In this document: positions 22,549-34,500 of the stretch, piece by piece
Numbering within the stretch: the first letter of the stretch is position 1
Layout: each line of letters starts with the position of its first letter
Source: Falciphora oryzae
Taxonomy: Eukaryota > Ascomycota > Sordariomycetes > Magnaporthales > Magnaporthaceae
Direction of reading: 5' to 3'
Length of the DNA: 64,000 bases
Assembly: GCA_000733355.1 (NCBI GenBank)
Contig: JNVV01000002.1
Coordinates: 2,143,630-2,207,629 of the forward strand
The notes under the pieces: generated by a model
Seen by the model: the letters and a program-made list of their open reading frames with translations, nothing else
The model's database searches: none
Told to the model about the DNA's origin: nothing
Translations under genes and position numbers: made by a program

Positions 22549-24512
22549 ATGAAGAAGCCTACGCACGAGGAGCAGATGGCCGAGGCCCGAAGCTTCATGG
22601 AGTCCCTCAGCGTCCATCAAGCGCGTAACCGCGGCCGAGGAGGCCGAGGAGGTGCTCGCCCAGGCGCCCAGGGAGGCGCTCGTCCAGTCGCCCAGGGAGG
22701 CGCTCGTCCAGTCGCCCAGGGAGGTGCTCATCCAGTCGCCCAGGGAGATACTCGTGATACTCTCCCTCACGGCGGAGCGCCCGCTCAGAGGTTCTCAGCC
22801 TATCATGCCATTTCATACGGTGGTACCGCCTATGGCGCCACGGGACGAAGTATGTACAACATGTTCCATCTTTTATAGCCACCTTGTCTCGTGTCAGGTG
22901 TCTACACGACTTCCTATTTGCCTTGATAATATCTCAGTAGTGGCAGGCAGAGCACTAACCGGCCACATCCACAGGGAATGCTACAGCTTCTACTGCAGCT
23001 CCTCTTCCCCAACCCTCTGACCCTCAGGCTACGCTCTCTCAGACAACAGCCCAGCGGATCGCGGAGATTGCTGCCCAGTCCGCTGCGATCCTGAACGCCA
23101 AGAAGGCAGGCCATGCCGCCCCTGCGTCGCTGGACGCTCAAGTCCGTTCCCCGGCGCCGGGTGTCAATTCTGATCCCTCGAAGCCGCCTCGTCGTGATTC
23201 TGCGCCGCTGGATACTCAAGTCTACCCCCTGTCTCTGGATTACCATTGTCTTCCCCCCTGGGAGTCCGAGGATGATCATTGGGGTTTGCGTGCTCGTCAT
23301 GCTGCCACGGCATCGATGGACACTCAAACTGGCCTCCCGGCGCTGGGTCTCAACTCTGACCTCTGGGAGCTGCGTGGCCGTGCTGCCACCACGCCGATAG
23401 ATGCTCAAGCTGGTCCCCCGGCGCTGGGCACCAAGACTGATCAATGGGGTACCAAGACTGATCCGAAGGGTATCAAGAAAGATCACTCGCAGTTGCCTGT
23501 CCAGGCCGCCCCTCCGCTACTGTCTACGAAAGGCGGTAACCCACTGGCGTCTACCAAGCCCGCTGCCCCGTCGCTCCCTCCGTCCTCTCTGATCGGCGCG
23601 CCTTCGGTCAGCCGTAATGGCGGAGGCCCTTCTGTCCGAGAGGCCCCGGATGACACGCAAGGTCCGGCCACCAAGAAGATGCGTGCCGATGTTCGAGGTC
23701 AGGCCGCCGACCTAGGCTCCGGTGGTGGCCCGCGCTCCGCTTCCGGCCCCGCTCGTCCTACTCAGTCTGGCGCGGTGCCGGCAGGAGCCCAAACGACGGT
23801 TTACTCTCAGGGAAACGCCGTCGGCGCCGGGCACACGGTCAAGAGGAGCATTTCGGGCTTCAACCCAACTGCCACTGTCTTCACGCCCATGAAAAATCGC
23901 ACGCAAGCTTCGAGCCTGGGCCTTGCGCAGGCCAACGAGGTCAAGTCTGGCCATGCCATGCCTGACACTGTCACTGTTGAGGTTTCCAAGACCGAGAAAG
24001 CCAAGGTCAATACGTCGAAGCCGATCTTCTGGGAGTGGATGAGCGGCGAGCATCCGAGGGAGAGGGAGGTGCATCCGTCGGAGCTCAGCGACGAGCTGAA
24101 CTTGGTTGACGACGGCGTCACCTTCAAACAAGCCCCTAAGATGCGTTCGAATATCGACGAGTTGGGCTCGTTCGGTGCCGGCGTTCGCTTCCGATACCCC
24201 CCCAAGATGCATTCGAACCTCGACGAGATGTTCAGCGAGACGGAGGATGACGTCGATCTCCCGCCTCCGGTCGTGGAGTACTACCAGTCGACCAACACCA
24301 CTACCGACACCACGACCAGGGGTGTTGGTACTGGTTTCGACGGATCACCGGATCTAATGGAGCTTGATGGAGACGATTGCACCTGCGACAAGCTCAAGAA
24401 GGCCAAGGGACTGGGTGGTTCTCGGTTTGCCGCCCCGGCCGTGGCGCCAGTGCACAACCAGAACCAGTTCACTGGTGTCTGCCCGGTCCACGACCACTAC
24501 GAGGGAATCTAG
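22549..24512 (+). CDS. Unrecognised 612-aa low-complexity protein with internal repeats
   Basis: Two exons: 22549-22849 and 22975-24512. The 125-nt intron has a canonical GTATGT donor and a CACAG acceptor, and the phase closes. I do not recognise the family. The parts are: an N-terminal acidic/basic helix (residues 1-26); an RGRGGRGG patch; four 8-aa repeats of the type ARPVAQGG (36-67); a probable helix (118-145); degenerate repeats around xxDxQxxxPALGxNSD (152-167, a diverged copy near 178, 214-229 and 241-256); a long disordered Pro/Ser/Gly region; a duplicated KMRSNIDEL/KMHSNLDEM motif (489-497 and 511-519); and a C-terminal Cys/His cluster (C569, C571, C603, H606, H608). The RGG-like start would suit RNA binding, but this is only inference. 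It has no signal peptide or membrane segment. Confidence 0.75.
22654..22749 (+). repeat. 24-bp minisatellite, four copies, inside a coding exon
   Basis: Four head-to-tail 24-bp units encode ARPGAQGG, ARPVAQGG, ARPVAQGG and AHPVAQGD. The middle two are nearly identical at the DNA level, which suggests recent slippage. The unit length keeps the reading frame. Confidence 0.9.
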
Positions 24513-27315
24513 GCGGCGAGAGCCGAGTCTGCTGGTCGCGTCCTGAGTCTTCGCCCTCGGCATCAGCACCAGGATGGTGCAGCCCAGCTGCTTTCTGTGC
24601 CCTCTGTATGTAGAGTAGATAGCAAAAAAAAAAAAAAAAAAAACCCACATTTTCGGAAAAGTGACCACTTCACAGCCAAAACCGCGATTTTCTACAGTGA
24701 GTGACAATTTAACCAAAAATCGCAGAATTCTAAGGAAAGGTGCAAAGGATAAAGAAAGGTTTGGAAATTACAAATTTGAAAAATTCATAATGCTGGTTTA
24801 TCCGGTTCGCTGTGCTTTTCCAGTCGAGTTTTTGGGCGCGCTTGTTCTGCTTCTTCCTCGTGTTACCCAGAGACCCAGGACCAGCTTTTTGAGATGATCT
24901 TCTGGCCAAGTCCGCAGTACAGGACGAACTTTTGTCCATTGAAGGCTCTAAAGTTTTGGTCAAGCGGACATCTAGTCTAGGGATTTAAGGGAGAGGCGAC
25001 AGAAAGTGTGGATATTGACGGGGAGATTTTGTTCTGCCGGAAACGATTACTATAACGTAGATACCTAGTCACCCTAGAAAGGGTAAACATAACGACAAAA
25101 AAAAAAAGCAGTTCACGCTTGCCAATCTATGCAATGAATCTGGTGTGATGTAAAGGATGGATGGTAAATGTGAGGTTTCCAGGCTTGCGGAATCGTCAGC
25201 AACGAGCCCCGGGATCATTTTGGGCAACTCCGGCCCACAGTCCGACACGGGCGTGCGTAGGAGCCTGTATCGATAGTGCCAGGCACCGCGACACCGTCCC
25301 ATAGCCGGCCCGCAGTAGGGATGCTGGCCAAAGCCGGGGGGTGCCGGGGGCCCAGTTTCGGCGATTTGTGTGGCTTTGTTATCGGGAGGCGCGGCATCGT
25401 CGGGCAGGCTGTTTTTGGTCACACTCCGAAAGAGCCTGCCAAAAGCCCGCTGCCGTGCCCGTGTTGAAGGAGTGATAAAAACCCGTTGTATGGCAAGCCT
25501 TCGTTTTCTTTTGGCTCCTCTGGCAAAGGGTTGATGACTTCACTCCATTGGTCGTTATTGTCACGCCTGAGATCATTATTATGGATACCGAGGGAAGGAT
25601 TGTTGTTGTCTGTTGTATTCGCCGCAGATAACCCGGCACTTGACGAGCTAATATCGGCCCCATCCGCTCGGTGCGCCGATTTGTTGGATTTTGTTGGCTT
25701 TTTCGAATATGCTCGTCCTGGTGCTTTTCGTGAAGGGCCAGGTGGATAAAGATGTGCCTAGCTTTACCTGGCCAGGGCTGGCAATGTGTAATCATGCAGC
25801 TGGACTATTAGAAGCAAACACCAAGGATTCTAGAAATTCCCATCACGGCCTTCCATTCCTTCCACGACCCCCCCTCCCCGCCGTCGAGCAACCCCAACGT
25901 CGTGTTTTGCCCCGCCCCGTCTGACAAACTACTGTGTAGGTACGTACATAGGTAGGTTTACAGGCATAATCCCAGAAAGGTCGCGTCGAGGGAACAAAAA
26001 GCCTCGGAGCTCAAGCTCTCTGCTCGCTCGCACTTGCACCGGCGGCGGCCCCACACACACCATGGAACGGTCCCGCGTCATATGTGGTAGTGTCTTGACC
26101 ATGCCCGCCGACGTGGGAACCACGCCCACCCCCGCCCGCAGCGGTGTGATGCCGTTGACGGGAGGCGATTGGGCAATGGCGCCGAGCCATGACCTATGGC
26201 CGTGCAGGTTCCTGGAGAATGACTTTCTTTTTTGTTGTTGTTGTTGTTTTTTTGTCGGTAATCCACGTTCCCAGGGCGTTGGGAAATCCCGATGAACCCA
26301 CCTAGGTACACACCTAGCTATGTAGCTAACCCATGCCGACCTGCGTCTCCCATCACCTGCAATGCATTGGTGCCCGGGAGGAGAGGCGGTGCCTCTGTGG
26401 GAAGCGTCGGCGTTGGGTTGAGCAACAAAACATCCCGGGCGGGCGTCGCGACGGTGGCGAGGTTTGTCGAAGCAGGCTTGGATGGTACTCGTCGTGCCTG
26501 CGCTCATAGTGCGGACGGTCCTACTGACGCACGCGACAATGCCTGCATGTGTCTGTGTTTCTCTCTCAATGCACACTTCAGTCATGCCCCGTCGTCGCGT
26601 CTTGACTGTTGTTTGTTTATTTGTTTACATCCTGCAATCATCCAACATCTGAGAGCTTAAAATGCTTCGTGTGTTGGATTGGCCCTCTTTCATGTTTCCG
26701 TCAGGGGTATCATGACACAAAAAACCATCCAAAACACCCACCCGCAAACGCGAGTCCGCCCTTTTCTTCCCAAAGACCCCCGTGTTGCCTGTTCCCCCCG
26801 GTTTCTCCTTGTATTCATAGCAGATACTCCCCGCCCATTGTGGTATATGCTAGTCGACTTTCTCCTCTAGATTGTTTGCTCACACCTCTATCGGCTCCGC
26901 CCACATGCGGGGAACCAAAAAGTAAAATAGGAAGAGGCCCCCAACGATTAAACTCGACAGGGCTGATCGTCTCGGTCGGCAGTAGCCAAAGGCTTGCCTT
27001 GTTGGTGACCGAGGACGGCAGATGAAGTAGGTGGGGAGGACTGGGGCTGATGAAGTTGACCTCGCACACCAAACAACACAGCAGCCACCTATATAGGTGG
27101 TATACATACTCGCACGCGGCAAACGATTGTACTTCACCGCTCATCTTTTTTCTTTGGATGTTGTTTACACGACGCCACACCGACATGGAGCTCGGAAGGC
27201 GCTTGTTTATCAGCGTCACCATCCGAGGCGGGCAGGGAGAGAAGCGTGTCGCGTCGTGTTGCAGCAGCAGCGGTTCAAACAAAGCCTACACAGCGCTCGG
27301 CCGATCCTCGCCCCT
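24513..27315. other. 2.8-kb convergent spacer
   Basis: This spacer lies between the 3' ends of the orphan gene and the PHD gene. It begins with a 20-nt A tract (24624-24643) and an unusually AT-rich block to about 24800. Further right are scattered CCTAGGTA-type motifs near 25938-25975 and 26301-26325, and a short GTT microsatellite near 26232. No frame is convincing. Confidence 0.5.
24624..24800. repeat. A tract followed by an AT-rich block with inverted and degenerate direct repeats
   Basis: Twenty A residues are followed by about 150 bp that is much poorer in GC than its surroundings. GCGATTTT (24684-24691) and AAAATCGC (24716-24723) can pair as an 8-bp stem. The two halves also look like degenerate direct copies (GTGAC...CCAAAACCGC and GTGAG...CCAAAAATCGC). 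It may be a remnant of a short mobile or repeated element, or a 3'-end structure; the sequence alone cannot decide. Confidence 0.4.
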
Positions 27316-30300
27316 TCATCGGAATTTGGTGAAGGACTTGTGCGCCAGCGGCGACAGTGCTGACGGAGGAATGGTCGAGCGGCCAGCGCGGCCGTGCGAC
27401 GTCCTCGCGCAGAATGCGCAGATGTACACCGAAGGCATCATGCTCCGCTTCGGTATGTTGATACACCTGCCGTGGAGCCACATCTCGCACGATTCACTGA
27501 CCAGGCCCAACACGCGTTAGCAACCGCCGTCAAAAGAAAAGAAGGGCCAGCCAAGTCAAAAGACTCACCATTGCACCATGAAGCCGTCCCGGTTGTGGTC
27601 GACTCCGGTGTTGTCGCACACGCAGCGGATGCCGCGCCCCGTCCTGGTCGCAGTCGACGGTGTCGGCAGGCTCACCTCGGTCAGCGTCGTCGGCGAGGTC
27701 GCCGCGCTGCTGTACTGCTGCTGCTGCTGCTGCTGCTGGTGACCTTGTCCGAAGCTGCCGTTCGGGGCGCCGAACCGCTGCCTCGAGCCTCCGCTTCCTG
27801 GAATCCTGAGCCTCGGCGCGCCGCCGTTCTGCCGGCTCTGCCTCAGCTTCTCGAGTTCGCTAGCCGCGTCGCCCGCCCCCGAGGCCAACAGGCCACCGCC
27901 GTTGACTACCGTCTCGGCATCACTCTCCGGGTCGTTGCTGCTGCTGCCTCCGCCGCCTAGCATCGAACTTGCTGTGCTGTGCTCGCTGAGGCTCCGCTGC
28001 GAGGCTCTGTGTCCTCTATGCTGGTACCGCGCGCGTTGGCCCGAAACCTTGAGCGGGTCGGGGAGGGCAAACGAGGTGTTGCGACTGGGTATAATAATGG
28101 GCTCGTCGTCGGTCGAGGACGCGTCGTCGTCGTCATATCCGCCGGGGCCACCGTCCTCGTCTGTCGAGTCCCACCGTGACGACGATCTGCTGCCAGCCAT
28201 TGCTTTCCGCGGACTCCGTCCTCTCCTGGCAACCGGCGGCTCATCCTCCGCAACGACCGTCTCGACCCGTGCCCTTCCGTTGGCGTCGATTGTGAACTTG
28301 ACCGACGCCCGGTTCATCACGAACGCTGCCGCATTTGTCGCTCCTGGTGACGACTCGGGGATGGATGTCAAGCTGGGCAGCCGGTGACCTTGGTTCGACT
28401 TGAGCGGCGACACTCTACCGTTTGCCGCCGACAACCTACTGTGCGATGACGGCCGACTCAGAGTTCCCATTGCAGGCTGCTGGTGATGCAGTTGGTTTTC
28501 AAGGGCCACGACCGTGTGGTGGCTCGAGGTGCTTGATGCCGACGACGGCCTGGCGAGCTGGTGCCTGCCACGGTTCTCGCTGAAGCTCCGCGACAGACCC
28601 GGACGGGGCTTCACCGGCGAGCTGACCACCGCCCGACTCCCCCTCTTGCTCGAGCTCGGCTCCTTCACGCTGTTGGCTCGGCGGAGCTCCGCCCGTGCCG
28701 CAGGCGCCTTGGTGGAAATTCCGAGACCCTTGGCTGGAGCGGGCGCCAGGCTCACGTTTCGGCTGTGGTTCTGGTTGCCACCTTGCTGGTGTGATGACTG
28801 TTGCCCGGAAGCTGGAGCAAGAGCGCGATGTGCTGTAACACTCGGGGCATGCCGCTGATGCTGCTGTTGGTGCTGCTGCATGGGGTTGAAGACGGCTTCC
28901 ATGCTGGAAGATGGCGGCCGGCTGAAGAGCATTCCTGGGTCTACGCCTTGACCGTGAGACAGCCCGAAGTTGTCTTCGATCGGGGTTTGGTACATGCTTG
29001 TGTCAACCATCATGGACTGACTCATTGCACCTGTGTCTAGGGTCGGCATCATCGTCTTGGGCGCCAACGGGCGCTCTCGCTTGGCAGGCGAACGGCGGCT
29101 CTCCTGGGATGGTCGCCGAGCCGACTGCTGAGTCTGCTGCTGCGGCTGCTGGTGTTGTTGTTGCTGCTGCGTCTGGTCTGGCTGCTGGTGGGGAAGCAGG
29201 CCCGTCTCCTGAAACATCTGGTTGGCCCTTCCCCAGTCCAGCGACCCAGCAGGCCGGTGCTGGCCCATCGGCGCGGCCGTTGTGGGGGTCTGAAACATCT
29301 CGGCGTGCTGAGCGGCCGAGAATTCGAGCTCCATGCCGGCCATGGCCGCTGCTTCCGTCTCCCAGAACTGCTGCGAGTCTACGAACGAGTGTGCCGAGGT
29401 CGGCGCCGATATGGAGAAGCCGAACATGTCGCCGGGCGAGGTTACGAAGATGCCCATGTTGGGGTGCTGGTTCCCCGCGCCGGCTCCGGAGAAGTCTCCG
29501 AAGCCCTGGTCATTCTGCATCGCGTTGGTCTTGACCTTGGGGGCGAGCTTGCGCCGTCCCTTGGTCGATGATGGCGGAGGGGTGGCGGTTTGTCCCTGGG
29601 CGTCGTGGCCGGCGGCGCCTAGTCTTGCCTTCTTTGGCGACCGATCTCCTCTGGATGCCGAGGCCCGACGCTCCGAGTCCTCGTTGTGGGGCGGGGAATG
29701 GGCGGCCTGGGCTTCGTCGTGCGTCAGGGCAAGGGCACCGGGCGACGAGGGGAGTCTCCGCGAGGGGTCGACGGGTGGCAGTGGAAGGTTCGGGTTCGGC
29801 GAGAAGTGGGTGGCATGTGTCGCGATCTCCTCGGCGATTCCCTCAGCGGACAGGCGCCTCTTGTTCTGGCCACCGAGGGCCGGAGACGGCTGCTGCTTGT
29901 GATGGGGGAAGGTCGAGGTGAAGGGCGTGCCAGAGCCAAACTCGCCGGCAAAGGTGCCGTGGCGGGGCGAGGCTCTCAGGTTGCCAGGGGTGGCGTTGAA
30001 GAGGGAGTACTCCTCGGCGAAGTGAGGAGTCCAGCCACCGGAGTCGTCAAGGCGGTCCGTGGCTGGCCTGGGCGTCTCGAACACGGGGCTCGGGTGGACG
30101 GTCGTCGTCGGCGTCTTCTGCGGGGGCGGCGAGGGAGGCGGCCGAACGTTCGGGTCACCAAAGCTGCTGTTTCGTGCCAGTGGGCGTGGTAAGTAAAAAG
30201 GTACGTTGATATCCCTTCGTTCTCTTCTGTGTTCCCCAGCCACTCTGGCGTGGGCAGGGGAAGCCCTGTGCGAAAGTAGAAAATTGAAGGAAAACGAGAA

Positions 30301-30523
30301 AGTGGTTGAGGGGCATCCCCGTCGTTGACGGTTCCAGTGGTCATCAATCTTAGAGTTGCAGAAAATTCCTCTCCGTACTTAGGGAGGTTATCTCTGAGAC
30401 CCAAGAAGCACGGGGCAAGAGGAGGGGAAAGCGGCGGAAAGAAAAGAAAGAAAAAAAAAGAGTAAAAGCCGAGCAAAATAAAAATTTGATAACATACCCA
30501 GAAGCCAGTTGATCCACACTCAT
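27316..30523 (-). CDS. PHD-finger protein with a long disordered N-terminus, about 967 aa
   Basis: The model has three exons: 30498-30523, 27569-30265 and 27316-27496. The complete PHD zinc finger spans the last intron: C890-x-C892-x15-C908-x2-C911-x4-H916-x2-C919-x14-C934-x2-C937, with a Trp at 914 where histone-reading PHD fingers have a cage residue. Such fingers commonly read histone H3 tails, so a chromatin role is likely. Residues before the finger are disordered, rich in Ser, Pro and Gln (poly-Gln runs are coded near 27716-27740 and 29110-29170), with SFGDPNVRPPPSPPPQKTP near the start. No ATG exists in the main frame until far inside the protein, so a small first exon is required. MSVDQLASG at 30523 has a GTATGT donor in the right phase. 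Acceptors at 30266, 30167 and 30164 are all possible. The finger is certain; the N-terminus is not. Confidence 0.82.
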
Positions 30524-30591
30524 AGCACTTTTGGCCTTGCTCCGTGCAGGTTGTCATTCATGTGAGGGACTCCCTGATACCACTGCACCAT
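30520..30591 (-). promoter_or_regulatory. Upstream ORF overlapping the inferred start of the PHD gene
   Basis: A 23-codon frame starting ATG GTG CAG TGG ends in TGA, and that stop overlaps the inferred main start codon as ATGA (30523-30520). This arrangement is compatible with translation by termination and reinitiation or with repression of the main frame. It depends on the inferred first exon being correct. Confidence 0.4.
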
Positions 30592-31481
30592 TCCAGGCAC
30601 GAGCGTGCAGGCAAGTGCGCCCGGATATTATAGGGAGGTCAAGACCTTTCTCCTCTAGGGACCGGAACGGAATCGGCTGCCAATGGGACGGCAGCGTCGG
30701 CGGGAAATAGGATTCCAGCGGGTAAAGCAAGAAGTAGGGTGTCCGGGCAAGCGTGCCTTTGTGGTATCGAGCTGGGTAGCAACGCGGGGAGGACGGCAGA
30801 GAAAACCACGGGAGAGCAGCGAGGGGTTCAGCCGGAGGGTGCGGATGTCTTAGTTGAGAGGATGCCGGGCTCGTGGTCTCATTTGCTCATTACTGAATAG
30901 TGTTTCGTGAAATAGCGTCGCTCGTATGGTCGAACAAAAAGGAGGGACAGCATAGATTAGGGATTCTGAGAGGGTAGGCCAAAGGAGTCGAGTCGTTTGT
31001 TAGCCCATGCCCCCAGCTGTTTTGATATTCGCTGTGCCGTTTTTTCTTGGCCTCTTTTTTTCTGTTCCCCCCCTCATCGCCCGCAACGAGAATGATGGGA
31101 TGGATCCACAGAGCTGGTCGCCAGTTGCCAGAGCAAGCGCAGGTGTAAAGCTGCGGCCCGTGTGCAAGTGTTTGGGACGGGGACCACTGGGGCACAGCGG
31201 AGGAGGAGAAGGCAGGGAGTCAGGTACCATTAGGCAGTCGTTGCTGTCGAGTCGAGGCTGTGTTGAGTCGTAAAGTCGTCGTGGGTCAGAGGAACCGCTG
31301 AAAAGGGACTGGACGGGTCGTCGCAAAGGCAACCGGGAAAATGCAGGGGCTCAAAAAAAGAAAGAAGGATAAAAATTGGGACAGGACTGTGCAAAAGCCA
31401 TAAACCACAGACCAGACCAGACCTGGGGAAATATTTGGCGGGAAGAGAAAAAAACGGGAGGGAAAGGAAAGGGACAGGAAA

Positions 31482-31485
31482 GCAA

Positions 31486-31516
<31 letters not shown>
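31482..31516. repeat. TAAAA-type pentanucleotide repeat
   Basis: A run of AAAAT/TAAAA units on the plus strand, about 35 bp, in a non-coding spacer. A shorter similar run lies near 42165-42183. Confidence 0.85.
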
Positions 31517-31517
<1 letters not shown>

Positions 31518-34500
31518 GACAAGGGAGCACAATATAGCCGCCCTGTTCGTTGCAGCCAGCAAAACTAGGATGTAGAGCCGTTCGGAGCGCAAATTATAAG
31601 TCCAACCCGAGGGAGAACCTTGCTTTAGGCGGATAACGGGGTGGGATCCGTCAGATGCTTGGGCCAAGTAGAAATGAAGCGCACACGACGAAGCGGGACC
31701 GGCTGGAAGCGGCCCTCGCCGTTGTTGGTACAGTAGCGTGAGGTCTGTGCAAGAGGAAAAGAGGCAAAGGCAGCCAGCCGCCATCGACGAGGTTGTGCAG
31801 CGCAAGTGCAAGCGCAGGGCGCGAGATAGGGACAGTGGAGATTGAGGTGAGGCCGAGTCGGGGTGACAGCTGGGCAGGGCAGTCTGATGTCAAGGCAAGG
31901 AGGTCGCAGTTGAGTGCCTGTACCTCAGGTAGCGCGCTACTTACAACAGTCAGTCCGTCTGGTTGCACCATGGAAGCGCCGGCCAGCGAAAGAAGGTTGG
32001 ATGCTGGCGAACGAATAGCAAGCCGCGACGACTCGGCTCCAAGCAACAGACGGCGAGGCACCTTTTTGTCCCGTCCACCGCGAAGCTGATGTGAGGAGTT
32101 TCTGCATGTACCAAGTACAGAACAGAGCAGCCTTGATGCGAGGGAGAGGAGGTCTGCCGCAAAAAAAGGGGGCTAGGTGATCGACAGCAGAAGAAAAAGC
32201 GAGAGGCCAGAGCAAGGGAGAGAGGGGGCAGGCAGGTAGACTAGCAGTCTGACTTTCAAAAACACATACACACATCAACTCCCGCTCGCTTCTCTAGGTC
32301 CGTCGGCATCCGCTCCTGGAGACAAAAGCCGGCCGGAGGAAGGATTGCGCGCAAGTAAGTTGGCGGGCAGCAAACCAAGGCCCGGAGCGGCTGCAGCTGG
32401 AGGAGGTAGCATTGAGCTTGCACGGAAGAGTGGATGGGTCCCAAGCGACCGACCTTTCCCCGACCTGCGCTGCTGCTCCTGACAGGGGAGGGATGCTACC
32501 TGGCCCAGGCGGGACTACACTCGCCCCTTTTGGGCCAAGGCTGGCGCCAGGCCTCCCGCGCCCAGAGGATCGTATACGGCAGGTACCAAACACACTTTAC
32601 GGGGCAGGCCCAGGCGCATCTATCGCGATCGGACTGCAAAAAGACAGATGACAGCCTTCGATGGCAGAGTTGCGACGATGCATGCTTCCCGAGGAATTGG
32701 CTGTTACTGGCTCGACCTTCACGTCATCGTTTTATTTCGGCAACCCACCCGCAATCATCATTGCCTTGCTCTCAGCAGAGCAAAGATGCGCCGGTGCAAG
32801 CCCCTTTGGCGCCACAGGGACGGCCTCTAAATGCTCCGACCTGAGCCATCTCCTGTGCCACCTTTGATCCTCACTAAACCCAGCCACAGTGCACCAGAAT
32901 CGACATATCAGATGGAATGCTGGGGGGTTTTTTTTTTTCTTTTTTTTTTTCCCCAAACGGTCACCGCCTCTGCTGTCTCTACCTGCCATGCACTGCGCAG
33001 TCGAGAATGACGAAGGGGCAGCAACACTGACCTCTTCCCCCACGGACATTGCGGAATGTGGAGATGAAAAAAGAGGCTCTCGGTACCACTGGTTGCTTTT
33101 TCGGTCGGGATGCACCTAGCAGTAGGTTCAGCCCGACAGACGACCCAACAGTGGGTGAGACATTCGAAATGGAGAGCTGCGCCAGCGCCGGCGGGAACCC
33201 CTGGAGCATTCCAGCCATTTGGGAGCCGCCGTGGGCGAGGGAGCCGGACTCACTGCAGCACCCTAATGCACCTGTGAGTCAACAAAAGACGGGAATCCTC
33301 GGCGACTTTTTCTACGGCATAACGAACAGCTCGAGGCTGCAGTGGACGGGGAGGTATCGTGAGTGTGTCTGCAGGACTGGAGCAGGTGTGACTGCTGTGC
33401 GTGCAGGCGAGCAGCAGTAGCTCTCTCGTTGTGCATGCACGCGAGATTGGGTGGGCCGCTGCTGCTCTGTTAGCAGCCCAGCGCTGCGAGGCGTTGTCGA
33501 GCCTAACAGAGACTCACTGCCCGGCGCTATGGTGCGTGATCCCAAATGCAGGTCCCAAGCTTGGAACCAAGGATTCTACCTGCACCAACGCAGGAGTGAT
33601 ATTGCCTGCTCGCATTTGCTTTCCCCCCCTCTTGCCGAGGCAGCTGAGCCGACGTACCTCCCGGACGGGCTGCTGCATCTCGTTCATTTCCCGGCTCTGG
33701 GCTGAGAGCCTCGCATCGGATCAGCTATCGTCAGTAGGGCTGGGCTTGGGCCCCCAACGCGCGCCCAACCACCGTTGATCGTGTCAGCAGCCACCTAACC
33801 CCCGACGGGGGATCCATCTCAAATGTCTTGCTACGGCACAGCAGGTTTCTTGCTCCTCGACATGATGATTACCACGGCGGATAAACATATTGGCTTGGCC
33901 ACTGGGGTTGAGCAATCTCCTTTCGCCCCCGGTGAATCGGGCTTTACACGGAAGATGCTCCCGTTCGCGGCCAGCGGATGCGATGTCCATTTACGGGGCA
34001 GATGTGCAGCGTGGACGGAGAGGTTGCGGCGGCGGAAAGGTGGATATCATCGAGGTTATCGGCAAGCCTCCAAGCTTTGAGCCACTTCAGTTCCACGCAA
34101 TCGCTTGGCCTCGTCGGATGCGGCCAGAGGACAGCCACTGGCGCCATTTTCCATTTTGCCTTTTTTTTGTTCCCATTTCCTTGTCCTTCCGGCCTGATGG
34201 CCACAGAGTCCCCAACACTCCCAACATGTCCAAGAGCAGGCTGCCGCCTCCTACACCCGGCACGGGTTACCAAAACTTGAGGGAAGGTTTGCGGCAGCAC
34301 AGTGGGTCGCGGGTGAGTCGAATGCTCTCCCATCCATCCTCGGTGGAGTCGGTCTGGAGAAGATCCCAAACAGGAAGGAAGCCGTCGAGCCAGGATCTTA
34401 ATTGCTCCTCGCCCTGGTGGTGCTTTGGTCGGTGTGTTTGATGGAGCGTTCGCAGGGGGCGGCGGGCGTGTGGGAGTGGTTCGGGCGGCTACGAGACGTG

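Noticed and set aside
22654..22749. The 24-bp tandem units as a CRISPR-like array
   Set aside because: No spacers separate the units; they are direct head-to-tail coding repeats in a eukaryotic gene.
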